From Maea johnstoni (Eukaryota; Annelida; Polychaeta; Spionida; Magelonidae), in NCBI GenBank assembly GCA_963942565.1, contig OZ012684.1:66556015-66620014 (forward strand): 64,000 nt of DNA, read 5' to 3'. Shown here in pieces: positions 1 through 11,240 of the stretch. The position numbers were made by a program, and so were the translations under genes. Numbering within the stretch: the stretch's first letter is position 1; each line of letters starts with the position of its first letter. The notes under the pieces are model-generated. The model had not been told where the DNA came from. It saw only the letters and a list, made by a program, of their open reading frames with translations, and did not search any database.

Positions 1-1188
1 TACAATACAGTGCTTTTTGATATGCTACTGGTACCAACAGCATCCAACCCTATACACAGGACACAATTCACTTAACATATTCTTGGCTGTGCAAGCCAAA
101 GAAGGCCTGACTATGTTGGTGATATCTGCCTGACAAAAGCAATTTATATATCAAGAAAATGTTCATCAAGTCAAACTTCACCTCCCTTTTTTTGAATTCC
201 TGATTCGTACCTAAGTTTTTTTTGCAGTGGATAAGATATCATGATGATATTTTTCAAAGAGAACTCTAGGCCTGAAAAGGGTGAGTAACACTTGAGCAAG
301 CTTTTTCTTCAGGCCTGAAAGGGAAGTTGGAATTTCGCCATAAACCAAAGCTTGCAATGCATCACATAAAACTTTAGAATGAAAACAACTACAATTGTAA
401 ATGAAAAACCAAACCACTATTTTTTGTAAGTATAAATTTATTAATGCTTATTTGTGTAAAGTTAATTAACATGAGTAATGTATGATTGGATTGTTTGTGC
501 AGTGGAAACAGGCAGGAAACCATGGCCACAAAAGAATCCTATTTCTCGCAACAGGCGGAGAATAACGTGTTATCATGTCACACTTTCTGTTGCAACTCGG
601 CCTCAAATATTTTTGATTTTAGAATAATTGTTCAATTTTGTTTATAATTGGAAATAAAGGCACACAAATTAACAAGGGTATGGTTGTGAATTTTTTGGAA
701 AATAGAATTAGGATTCTGATTTTCTAAAAATCAATTACTTACATATCTAAATTCTAAAACATTTTAAATATTGCAAATAAGGCGAGATTCATATATGGTG
801 CAATCTAACTTTCAACAGTTTTTAACATTTCAATGGACTATTTTATTGGTAAGGCCTCTATATCGCATAACTGAAAACTCTAATCATATTGTTTTCCACC
901 GTCGAGGTCAAAGATAAGCATTATTTTCATGATTAGTTGCTACAAATGATTTGAACATGCCAGGTTTTTCCTCAACAATGAAACAACAAGACAAAAGGAT
1001 GCTGTCCCATATCTGCTCATAGCCAGCAGAGCTTACGTGGCGTTACAATATCTTCAAAATAGTGTGAATTTCAAGAATTGGTACAATAGAACTTGTGCTT
1101 CCTTTTGCTCAAAATAATCCTCTTTTAATAGTTTTGCACAATTTGGGCTATTTGCAGGTGTTTACAAAATATATTTGTGATTGAATGC

Positions 1189-1300
<112 letters not shown>

Positions 1301-2613
1301 ACCATTGTTCAAGAACGGATGGGTTAACATATTGCTATGAGTATGCAACCTGATGACCAATTCAGTATTCAATTCATATGTTCATAATGTGTCGCATGTA
1401 CCTTTTACCTTTTCTGGAATACTTGCAAAAGAGGTGCAAATACATTCATTGTGATGCATATGATTAGGTATCCATGATTTTCTTTTGCAACAAACAAAGA
1501 CATCTTTATGTGTCCTTCAAGAATCAATTGCAGTCCCAATGGTCTCTAAAACTAGGGACCAATAATATACTTTGCAACAAAATAAGAACTTTTTTTTTCA
1601 TGTCCTTTCCATTGCAATCTCATTGGTGCCACAAGCCAGGGACCATTGATACAGTCCCTACTGCGACCTGGAAAAACTTGAACAAACCTACATAGTCTAA
1701 TTATTGCAAAAGTTGTTTGATTTACAATCTTTATTCACATAACTAATACAAGGATGACAAAATGCCATCACTACTGCTCTCATATAGACATCTATAATTG
1801 TTATTTCTTTATTTTACACGTGTTAGAATACTATTGGCAATTGCCACATATTACATCCAGCAGCTTTATTTCAGCTGTAAAGCCCACACACAATTATCAT
1901 AAGGACGTTCATTTCATCGCTGTACTAGCTCTAACCCATTCATGCCCAGAGGTACCTCATAAAATGTTGTTAGGAAAGCATAGGTTACATGATTATCAAG
2001 CATGAATCACAAAAATATAGGGAGGAGAATTCTGGATTGGATTGTGATCAACAGTATGCATTCAATGATATTCTGGTCGAAAGAGAACACAAAATAGTCT
2101 TTTTGCGCACTACTGTCATGTATAGTAACCCATACACACTTGTTGGGCCCTTAAGGGGCAGGAGTATTTTGGTAGATAGTTATACCTTTCTAAGAAAAGC
2201 AGCCATGAAAAACATATTAAGAAAATGCTGATCAAAATCCAACCCCTTCAAATGTTTTGCGAATGACTGATTCATATATTTTTCAGAAGTATCATGCCCC
2301 AGCTGATACTCTAATGGATCTCTAAGGGAACTCTAAGCATAAATAGGTTATTGTTTCTGCGCCGTATCTTTCAGATGTCACAGGACTTTCTCCATATTCT
2401 ATGTACAATCAAATCAGGACAGCCACAAACAAGCAGCCTTTGTATTGAACAGTTCCAAACCATTCAAGCTCACAGGTTACAGCTGGACATGCTCTCTATT
2501 ACAGAGATATTTAGAAACATGATCAAAATTCTATATAATTTCTTAGCATTTCTGCTAACATCTTCCTAAAAATTCATGTCAGTAGCAAATGCAAAAATAT
2601 TTCAACTTTTTTT

Positions 2614-2833
2614 TTAACCCTTTCAATGCTGAGGCTACTTTGTGCTACCAAAGCACAAGGATGCATAGAATTTTGAAAACCATCTTAACCCTGTCATGTG
2701 GGTATTCATTGGATAGCTCTCGCTGAGTGCTCTCAGATAGGTACCCATGTGCCAGGGTTTCAATAGTTTTTTAAAGTTTTTTTGCAACATTCTATGTTGG
2801 CCAGATTAGCCAACAGTAGCATATAAGGGTTAA
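2614..2833 (+). mobile_element. TTAA-flanked MITE, CCCTT family
   Basis: 220 bp from TTAA to TTAA, starting CCCTTTCAATGCTGAGGCTA and ending AGCATATAAGGG. TTAA targets with CCC...GGG ends are typical of piggyBac-type transposition. The body carries the family signature GTACCCATGTGCCAGGGTTT and GCTCTCGCTGAG. It is one of about eleven copies in the window; no transposase is seen. Confidence 0.85.
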
Positions 2834-3076
2834 GAAAAGCATTAACGGAGAAATGTTATCAGAATTCTTCAAACAACTCAACCTAAGATAATATCAAACT
2901 CTAAGCTATATTCTAAAGTCATTACCATAAAGTATAACAGGACCAGAGAATACTCTTCATGGGAACTCTAGGCAGGAAAGGGTAAAAGTTTGTTGAAATA
3001 TTGCAGACATTTTGGGGTAGTTTGAGAGGTCAAGTGAGCTGGGGGTATGATCAATCAGAACGTGATACCCAAGATA

Positions 3077-3284
3077 CTGTATAACTGGTTAATTTGGTGT
3101 GGTTTTTAATTTGGCGTTTTTTGGCGAATGTCCATCAACGCCAAATTAAAGATCACATAAAATATAATTTTAGTGTCTTTAAGGTCATTCTGACTGTTGC
3201 AGACGCCAAAATAAATACAGGGAAATTATTTTTTTGAAAAAAAAACGCCAACTTAAGTACACGCCAAATTAACCAGTTATACAG
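3077..3284. mobile_element. 208-bp MITE, probable TA target site
   Basis: Inverted ends CTGTATAACTGGTTAATTTG with TA immediately outside both (3075-3076, 3285-3286), as in Tc1/mariner-type MITEs. Further internal copies of CGCCAAATTAA in both orientations. No coding capacity. Confidence 0.75.
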
Positions 3285-5892
3285 TATGCTTGAAGACCTC
3301 TTTGACAAGTATTGCCTGGACCTGTGATACTTTCTAAAATAACATTAGAATTATACACAACTTTACTACCAAATATTTCATGAGGAATTGTGGTTTAGTT
3401 TCTGATCAACATTCCTCCTTGAAATACAACCTGAAAAAGCTCTGATCCCAAATATATAGGCAAAATTGTAAGGGCGATTTAGAGCACTTTAGGCATGGAT
3501 GGGGTATGGTAGCCCAACATGATCAGCAAGGCTTGGATATTCACACTGACCGCCGCAGCACACAGCACAACGATTGCATAGGCACGATTCACAACAACAT
3601 CAAAAAGGTCAATAATGTTCTTGAGGATCCTTCAACCAGCCACACTTCTTTTATAAAGGAAAATTAACACATAGAATAATCTAAGAAATTAATCTATGTC
3701 TGAATACCTTAAGTTCAGTTACAAAACTTCTGGTTGAAAATATAGAGGGGTAGGTTTCTCTTCAATAATGACCGAAACTACTGCTCCCTAATAGTTGAAA
3801 TAGAAAGGTGATTTTTGAAAACTACTTCATAGAAAGTTGAAAATATTTCACTTTCCTACCCACTTTCCTTACACTTTTGCAGGTAAAAAAAAGAGTTTAC
3901 GCTAACTATCGTAAATAGGACAGATGCAAATAGCATTGTGAGATGTTGACTTATAGCAAGAATCATAACCATTATTCATGCAGCGAATAGAATTTAAAAA
4001 AAAAAGGTTTTAAGTTATGTTTAAGTGTGTAAAAAAATTAGTGATGAGCGTTACATTTTGATTGCCCCCCCTCCCCCTCCCCCTCCCTAAGGGAAATCAA
4101 AAGCCCCTCTAAACCCAGGCAGACTGCACTAATCAAGACATAAGATCTGATCCCAAATTGACTGAGAGCTTATCCGATAACAAAGAAAAGGGCAGACAAT
4201 GGATTAGTGATCCTTTCCTCTACTCCAACAAATAATTTTCTTTATAGGAAAGTAAAATCAAAACAATAAAATTTAAATCTACATAACAAACATTTCCTGA
4301 CCCATCCCGTGACAATATAAGGATTCACCTTGGAATTCCCCATTCAATAGCACATTAATCCTGACTTATTTGACACCAACATAGCAATGACCACTGAAGT
4401 CAACTATAGGGTACTGAAAAGATCTCTTACCACAACACAATTCACAAAAGAAAGACCACTACCTGCTTAAATTGTTACTAAAATGGCATCAAATCAGTTT
4501 ATACCTGCCAAGCTCCTAGAGAATAAATCTATAGAAATAGCACCTCATGCAACACCTTCATATCAACAACCCCAATCAAAAGGTTGTTGATAATAACTGC
4601 TCCCCTGTTCGGGATCAAAATACCCAAACTGTTCGATATATTAATAACAGATGTTACATCATAACACAATGCCAGGTGCAAATTGAGCACATGGCATATT
4701 CAAGCTGAGAGAAGAGGAGAAAGATAACATCAATCACATGTGTATAAATAGGTGCCATCCTTTGTAACTTCAATTATACAGACTTCATGTCATTCTGAAA
4801 CACAGGTAAAGACACAATTAAGGAAGCGATCATGATAGTTTGTTGAGGTTGCTACAGGTTTCTCCTCACCTGAACCAGGAAAAACAGGATACAACTAGTT
4901 GATCACAAGGCTGGATTTCAGAGTAGGGGGTCCTTTTTAAAAGTGCATAAAACATTCTACTAGAAGTGGTAATATGGCAAGGACAACCTTTAAGAAGCTG
5001 ATATGAGGGTTTGAGGCACCATCATTCCACTATTCAAACTTGCCTAGATTAGCTTTTTGTCAAAATCTGAATATTCGTTGATCAGTTATTAGTTGAATAA
5101 ATTTTTAAAAAAACTCAAAACAAAAGAAACAAGCAAAATAAATAAATACTGCCTTAGAGCAGAGAGAAATGAGAAATGGGATATTGGCCAGATTTTCAAA
5201 AGAAAAGTTGTGCATACTCTGTGCTGTGGCTCTAGTACTTCATGTGACTGATCTGAGGAATAACAAAAGCTTGACTTGTAACCGTTTGATTCTAGCAACA
5301 TACTCAGCTGATTTTGACAACCTCCATCCTGAATTCAATCCTCCTTTATTTTTTTACAGTTGCCTGTACAGGCTGACCAGATGAGACTCATCCAGCTTTC
5401 TGTGGCTAGAATTTACCTGTACAAAACAACTTTATTTTCTGGTCCTGCATGGCATGTCCTGTTGGTGGTCGTTCTTTGCAGACTTGCTTGTAAATATTCA
5501 GCTGATTTTTTTCTTCTTTTTTTTTCATCTCATAGATTTACAATCTGCATTTTTTAAATGTATAGATTCACATCTGGGAGTATATAAGATGGGTCTGGGA
5601 TACTTCAGTTAGGCCCATTCTGCTACACTTCTCTCTCATTCCATGCAAGAGATTTCATAATGTCCATATGGTTGCGGCGAATGAGATATGGAGATAAGGA
5701 AGGAGTCATTGTATCTCTTTCTATTGTTTCTCTTTCTATTGTTTCTGCTGTACACTCGTTCCCGCATTCTTGTGAGCACAACATTTCCATATCTCCTACA
5801 GTTCAACATTTCATCAAGTTCTTTTGATTCCATTGAAAAAACATCAACAATACAGATATATAACTTGTGGCAGCGCAGGATTTTTTTCTTTG

Positions 5893-5898
5893 TTTAAT
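5893..5898 (-). promoter_or_regulatory. Possible poly(A) signal (ATTAAA) for RSK
   Basis: The minus strand reads ATTAAA about 75 nt past the stop codon. Canonical AATAAA hexamers also occur on the minus strand at 5431-5436 and 5345-5350, 540-625 nt past the stop. Sequence alone does not say which is used, and in AT-rich DNA such hexamers are common by chance. Confidence 0.25.
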
Positions 5899-5971
5899 TA
5901 CAACTTTACATAAGTAGTCTTCTCTGTAGTAATGGTCATGCTTGAGAATGTAAATCTTATCCTAGGAAGAC

Positions 5972-6097
5972 TTACACCTCTGTTGAGCTCTTGGGCCGAT
6001 TCTTTCCCCGCCGCTGAGCTAAGAAGGAGGCGCCTACCGGCTCTAGCATAGCCTTGGGAGCTGTATTTAGCGCCTTGAAGGTGGCAGTCATAGCACC
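5972..6097 (-). CDS. RPS6KA: RSK last exon: ERK-docking tail and stop
   Basis: 126-nt terminal exon, 41 codons plus TAA: GAMTATFKALNTAPK, AMLEPVGASFLAQRRGKNRP, KSSTEV-stop. GAM-ATY-ALN is the C-terminal autoinhibitory helix region and LAQRR is the ERK-docking (D-site) motif. The final TEV fits a class I PDZ ligand (S/T-x-V), like the STTL/STAL ends of vertebrate RSKs. Acceptor tattttgcag. It is separated from the rest of the coding sequence by a 15.7 kb intron. Confidence 0.96.
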   Translation of the reverse strand, partial: GAMTATFKALNTAPKAMLEPVGASFLAQRRGKNRPKSSTEV

Positions 6098-6299
6098 CTG
6101 CAAAATACAAAGAAAAACTCTTAGGTAACGTGGGAAAAGGATAGATTATTATCATAAATAGCTTGGAAAAAACCAAAGGAAGACATTTTCATAAAAATAC
6201 AACTACAAACAATTTAGTATGCAGAAAAAAGTAGAATTAATGTATGACGTCAGAAAAATCTTAAAGCTGACACGCCAATCCTAATAGAGGGGATCTAAA

Positions 6300-6521
6300 G
6301 ATTAAGCCAATCTTCTCTTATTCAGATCTAATTGACGAGTGTTGTCTGGACCTATCATACTTCTGAAAATAACATTGGAAAGAAGCAAAATTTCACAAAA
6401 TATTTGAAGGAGAGTTGTAGAAAGAATTCTAACTTAAATATTTTCGAAATATTGCTTTTGTGAGAGAAATTTCAGCAAAACAATCAGGCGGTTTCGGCTG
6501 CTATAGGCATGAATGGGTTAA
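6300..6521 (+). mobile_element. CCCATTCATG-family MITE, left end decayed
   Basis: The right end GGCATGAATGGGTTAA is intact; the body has GACGAGTGTTGTCTGGACCT and AATATTTGAAGGAGAGTTGT. The left border is approximate. Confidence 0.65.
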
Positions 6522-7370
6522 AAAGCATCCCCCCCCCCCCCCATACCCGGCAGCCATATTGGTCCATAGTAAGCTTTGGGAGAGGCACTCCCACAACTAA
6601 TAGGCAAGATGAAACTGGCAGCGACCAACCTTCCATTTGAAGTGTGGCTGCAGAGCAGGCAATATCTGATTGATGCTGGTTATGATCTGTTTAGTTATTG
6701 AGCCGATGCTACCTGCTCTGTAGTTGTAAATATATGGTATTTTTGTTAAATGTAAAATACTTCAATTTTCCTTATAAAATCCTACATTTCTTTAATTCAT
6801 GTGTCAAAGATATCATATTCTGAATGATATCTTGCAAACTTAAGTATTAGGAGAATACTACATGTCAAATTTGCATCATGACCCCTAAGTAAACATTGTA
6901 AAAACCTTATTATCACGTTCACACACCCACGCCAAACAAGGATTCATTTAATTCCTTACATACATTATTAGATTTCAAAAGCTGTGGGAAATAGAAATAG
7001 AATAAACTGTTGGATGACAAACTTAAGTGTGGAGAAATCTTAGATTAAATAGAATGGCAAAGGCAAGGGAAAACAGGATAATGAATGTATTGAACTAACT
7101 GATAGCACTTCATGGCAGAAGAACAGTAGCAGAATGTTCTTATCTAAATAAAAAATCTACTGTTCTATCAATATGACCCATTGATATCAATGTATCATCC
7201 TATGTATTTATCTATAAATTGTGCCTTTTCCGCAGAGCAGAATGAACTGTTTTCAGGGGAATATTCAGTGTTTGTAGTGCACCTAAAAAAAACTTTCCCA
7301 TTGTGTGTGAAATATATTGGAACCAATGATATGGACAACAGATTGGGGAAAACAAAAAAACCCATATTCT

Positions 7371-7676
7371 CAGCCTGCAGGGCGTCTGGGTGTCTTTTTG
7401 GACACCCAAACCCTTAAAAAGCACCCCTCAGGACACCCAAAATATTTTGTGAAGAATTTCTTTAAATGTCAATATCAAGCATATAATTGAATTCTTTCAT
7501 CTCCATATAATTCCCATGACATTGTATAAGGATATCATGCCTTATTTTCATAAATTTAATCATGTTTATGGTTGAAATACGAGTATTTTGTGGTCCTTTT
7601 TAAATTTTTGGATGCCCAAAAATTTTACAATTGCCAATTTCAGGCACCCAGTTTCCAAATCCAGGCTAAGACCCTG
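7371..7676 (-). mobile_element. Interspersed GGTGTCC-type repeat, about 305 bp
   Basis: One of four copies in the window. The ends share TTAGCCAG/CTGGCTAAG-like sequence (here worn), then GGACACCCAAACCC at one side and GGCACCCAGTTTCCAAATCC at the other, with CAGGACACCCAAAATATTTT and AATTCCCATGACATTGTATA inside. The inverted ends suggest a non-autonomous DNA element; family unknown. Confidence 0.7.
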
Positions 7677-7689
7677 CAAACCCCCTTCG

Positions 7690-7901
7690 TTAACCCATTC
7701 ATGTCCAGAGATCGCCTTAACAAGTGTCATCTGAACCTATGATATATTTGAAAATATTTATGAATTTAATTATAACCTGAACAATATTTGAAGGAAAGTC
7801 ATGAATTTCTGATCAACATTTCTTAAAATATTTGCTTTTGTTAGAGCGATATCACTAAATAAGTTGGGCGTTTTTGTGAGATACAGGCATGAACGGGTTA
7901 A
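7690..7901 (+). mobile_element. TTAA-flanked MITE, CCCATTCATG family
   Basis: 212 bp from TTAA to TTAA with inverted ends CCCATTCATG and CATGAACGGG (one mismatch). Internal signature AACAAGTGTCATCTGAACCT and CAATATTTGAAGGAAAGT. Its ends and length put it beside the CCCTT family, but the body is different. Confidence 0.8.
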
Positions 7902-8029
7902 AAGTGATCACCTAGAATGAAATCTTATATTCAACCTTGAATCCGATTTTACATAGTCCTTTTGCAGGATGTATGTAAGACTTCCAGTAAAGGTGACTGT
8001 ACCTGATCATACAAACAACTAATTGCAGG

Positions 8030-8388
8030 GAGCTCATCAGTTTGCATGCTGTTTTTCCCGTGCCAAATTGGTATAATGAATTGATGAGAACTTATTCTGG
8101 AAATGAATAGGTTGATTACATACCCCACCTGAAGTATAGCCGAGGTTCAATTCATTAGGTGGTAGTTTGTTAACTTGTTTATTTCAGAACCAAAATACAT
8201 CGACAAGGAGCTCATCAGTTTGCATATATTGCTTTTACCTTGCAAAATTAGTATATTGAAATGTGAAGAACTTAGTCTAGAAATAGAAACATTGATAATA
8301 CACCCTACCTTAAGTATAGCCAAGGTTCAATTCATTAGATGGTAGTTTGTTAACTTGTTGATTTCAGAACCAAAATACATCAACTAGG
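8030..8388 (+). repeat. 178-bp tandem duplication
   Basis: Two copies start GAGCTCATCAGTTTGCAT (8030, 8208) and end CAGAACCAAAATACATC. They differ at many positions, so the duplication is not recent. Confidence 0.85.
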
Positions 8389-9476
8389 TTCTATTAACTC
8401 TTCACACAATTCAACACGTGTTTCAAACTGTAGCAAAGTGTGGTACAAAGTTCAAACTACTAATGAAATAAACCCTATATATCAACAGATTTAGCTTTTT
8501 TAGACCAGTAACTGCTTTGTTTGTATTGTAAGAGTGCACTACATGCACCACTATCTTCTAGGAATAGTCATCATAAGCAACTCCTGACCTAAACTTTTGG
8601 GTGTCCAAACTGTCAAAAATAGTGTTCTGGGTGTCCAAATGACACGTTGGACACATAGGTGGCTAAGCCCATGATTTTTTTTGTCGCACCAGGGAGCAAC
8701 AGAGGCATCAAAACATGCAACAGGCCGAGAATTTAACAAGCACTGTGCAAGTCGGCCTTGTCCTGGCCAGCAAACTTTAGTCATTTCTTATTTTTGAGAC
8801 AGATTTTTATTAAACATAATAATATCACCATATTGCATAGTCTAATCATTGCATGATCCTGGGATTTATTATGTATGTGAAAGCTTGCATGTTAGTGCCA
8901 CCTGGTGACAATTTCTTTTAGTCATGTGGCGCACTAAAAATGGTGTGCTCTTGCAATGTCTGTTAAAAGAATTCTACCCTATCTAACCCATTCATGCCCA
9001 GTGTGTCACAATATTCTGATGCTTATCAACATAAATGCTACATTACATACTTTGCAAATACATACTTATTGGTGCCATATGGTTTTGTGCAAAATGTAGT
9101 ACATGCTTTTTGGTGATTGTCAGTAAGAGATGCCCACAATTGTTTTTCTTCTGTCTAGAGATCTTTATGTGTTAAACATAAGAGGTGTTCTGAATTTCCA
9201 TTTTTTACTAGGGTAGGTTCTTTGCTAATCACAAGAAAAGATTGACAATGATGCAGGAATTAATTTCCCAATCCTGGCCACAACAAGAAATCCCTTGTTG
9301 AAGGCAAATTTTGCCCCCATATTGCAAGCACGTCACTTCTCATTGTATGCACACTAATGGGATATTCCAACTCGAGGAAAAAACTGGAGTGCCATGCAGC
9401 AAGCACACTTACCCATTAAAGGTACATAACAACAGAAACGGCTGAGTTACACAAACATACAAATATGTGTATGCAC

Positions 9477-9480
<4 letters not shown>

Positions 9481-9551
<71 letters not shown>

Positions 9552-9592
9552 TATATATATATATAGATAGATAGATAGATATATAGATATAT
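9481..9592. repeat. (TA)n passing into (GATA)n
   Basis: Pure TA for about 70 bp, then ATAGATAG interruptions; preceded by TGTGTATGCACGTGTA. Confidence 0.95.
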
Positions 9593-10794
9593 ACATAAAC
9601 ATATATATTATGTAACATTCAGTGTAATAAAGTTTCATGTGTTTGTTGACTAATGTGACACTTTGAAGGTATATTGGCAAATAAAGTCAAAAGCTTTAAA
9701 CCAGTAAAAAATATGAGGTTGAAGTCTCCATGTCTAAAAGGTTCATAGGGGAAATCGTAAAAAGGCAGAAAGCATATTGAAGAGAAATGAGAATTTGAAA
9801 ATATACCAATATCTACTTCCATGATATATTGCATATGTTAGTGTCACTGAAAAACTAGAAGTTCAGGTGTCTGAAAATTCCAGGCAATCATGCACATTTG
9901 AGAATGAAACAACAACAAAACTAGTTCACTTAATAGTTCCTGAGCAAATGATACAAATACAGCCAAAGCTAACACTATATTCAACTGAAACAACAACTGT
10001 TATTAGAGTGATGAAAGAAATGCTAAAACATAACAAGGGGAGATCCTGAGAGATGACAGATAGTGGGAGGGACAGGGGAATGGAAAGAGGTAGAATAAGG
10101 CGTTGTGGCGAAGCACTATCTTTTCAAAGGAAGAGTGTTCAGGAGATGACAGATATTGGGAGGCACTGATGTAAGAGGAGGGGTGAGAAAGAGAGGTTAT
10201 TGATGTTATTGGTGCTGAAAATTTCAAAGGAGAAAGATCAAGAATAGTTATTTCAAACCTATTGTTAGGGGTAAGATAGATATTGGGAGGGGGTGAGGGA
10301 TGGGGATGGGTGAGAAAGAGAGGTTTTTGAAGGGAAGAGGATGGCCATATTTTTCATTCATACCAAGTGTTCCTTAGAAGTGAATACATGTTCAAAACTA
10401 TACTTGTATTCCATACATACATTGTAGTTCAGTAAACAAACAAAAGATTACCCATGAAAATTATAATTCCACCAAATTGTTGCAATGTATCACAAAATCA
10501 GAAAAAAAAGGTTTCAACAAAAATGTTTCTGAGGAGAATTTCATGATTAATCTTAAATCTAGGATATATTTGTTTGGGTAAAGCCAGTGAAAAAAAAGTC
10601 TGGAAAAATTTACAGGTTCATTGGGATTTAACGCTGTTATGCTTAAAGTATTCCTTGAAATACAAGAAACATTCAGTCTTTGGCAGCTGCCATTGGGTTT
10701 AACATTTCTGAATGTGGCATGAGTTGAAGTGAGTGGGGTGTTTCTGAGATGGGGCCTGATAATTAAGGTCTTTTTAGTACTTTTAAGTACTGCT

Positions 10795-11240
10795 AGTAGG
10801 CATTGAGCAGTGGTCAGTGAGCATTGGGCAGTGGAAAGTAGGCATTCTACACTGAGCAGTGGTCAGTGAGCATTGGGCAGTGGAGAGTAGGTAGAGGACA
10901 GTAGGCATTCTAACCTGAGCAGTGGAGTGTGGGCATTCTGCACGGAGGAGTGGTCAGTGAGCAGTATGCAGTGGAGTGTAGGTAGAGGACAGTAGGCATT
11001 CTAACCTGAGCAGTGGAGTGTGGGCATTCTGCACGGAGGAGTGGTCAGTGAACAGTATGCAGTGGAGTGTAGGTAGAGGACAGTAGGCATTCTAACCTGA
11101 GCAGTGGAGTGTGGGCATTCTGCACAGAGGAGTGGTCAGTGAACAGTATGCAGTGGAGAGTAGGTAGAGGACAGTAGGCATTCTAACCTGAGCAGTGGAG
11201 TGTGGGCATTCTGCACAGAGGAGTGGTCAGTGAACAGTAT
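10795..11240 (+). repeat. 91-bp array at the edge of the 70-bp minisatellite
   Basis: Four units begin with GTAGGCATTC at 10901, 10992, 11083 and 11174, each containing CTGAGCAGTGGAGTGTGGGC and GAGGAGTGGTCAGTGA. The preceding 100 bp are shorter, irregular versions. The shared GCAGTGG submotif shows that both arrays come from one shorter ancestor. Confidence 0.85.
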
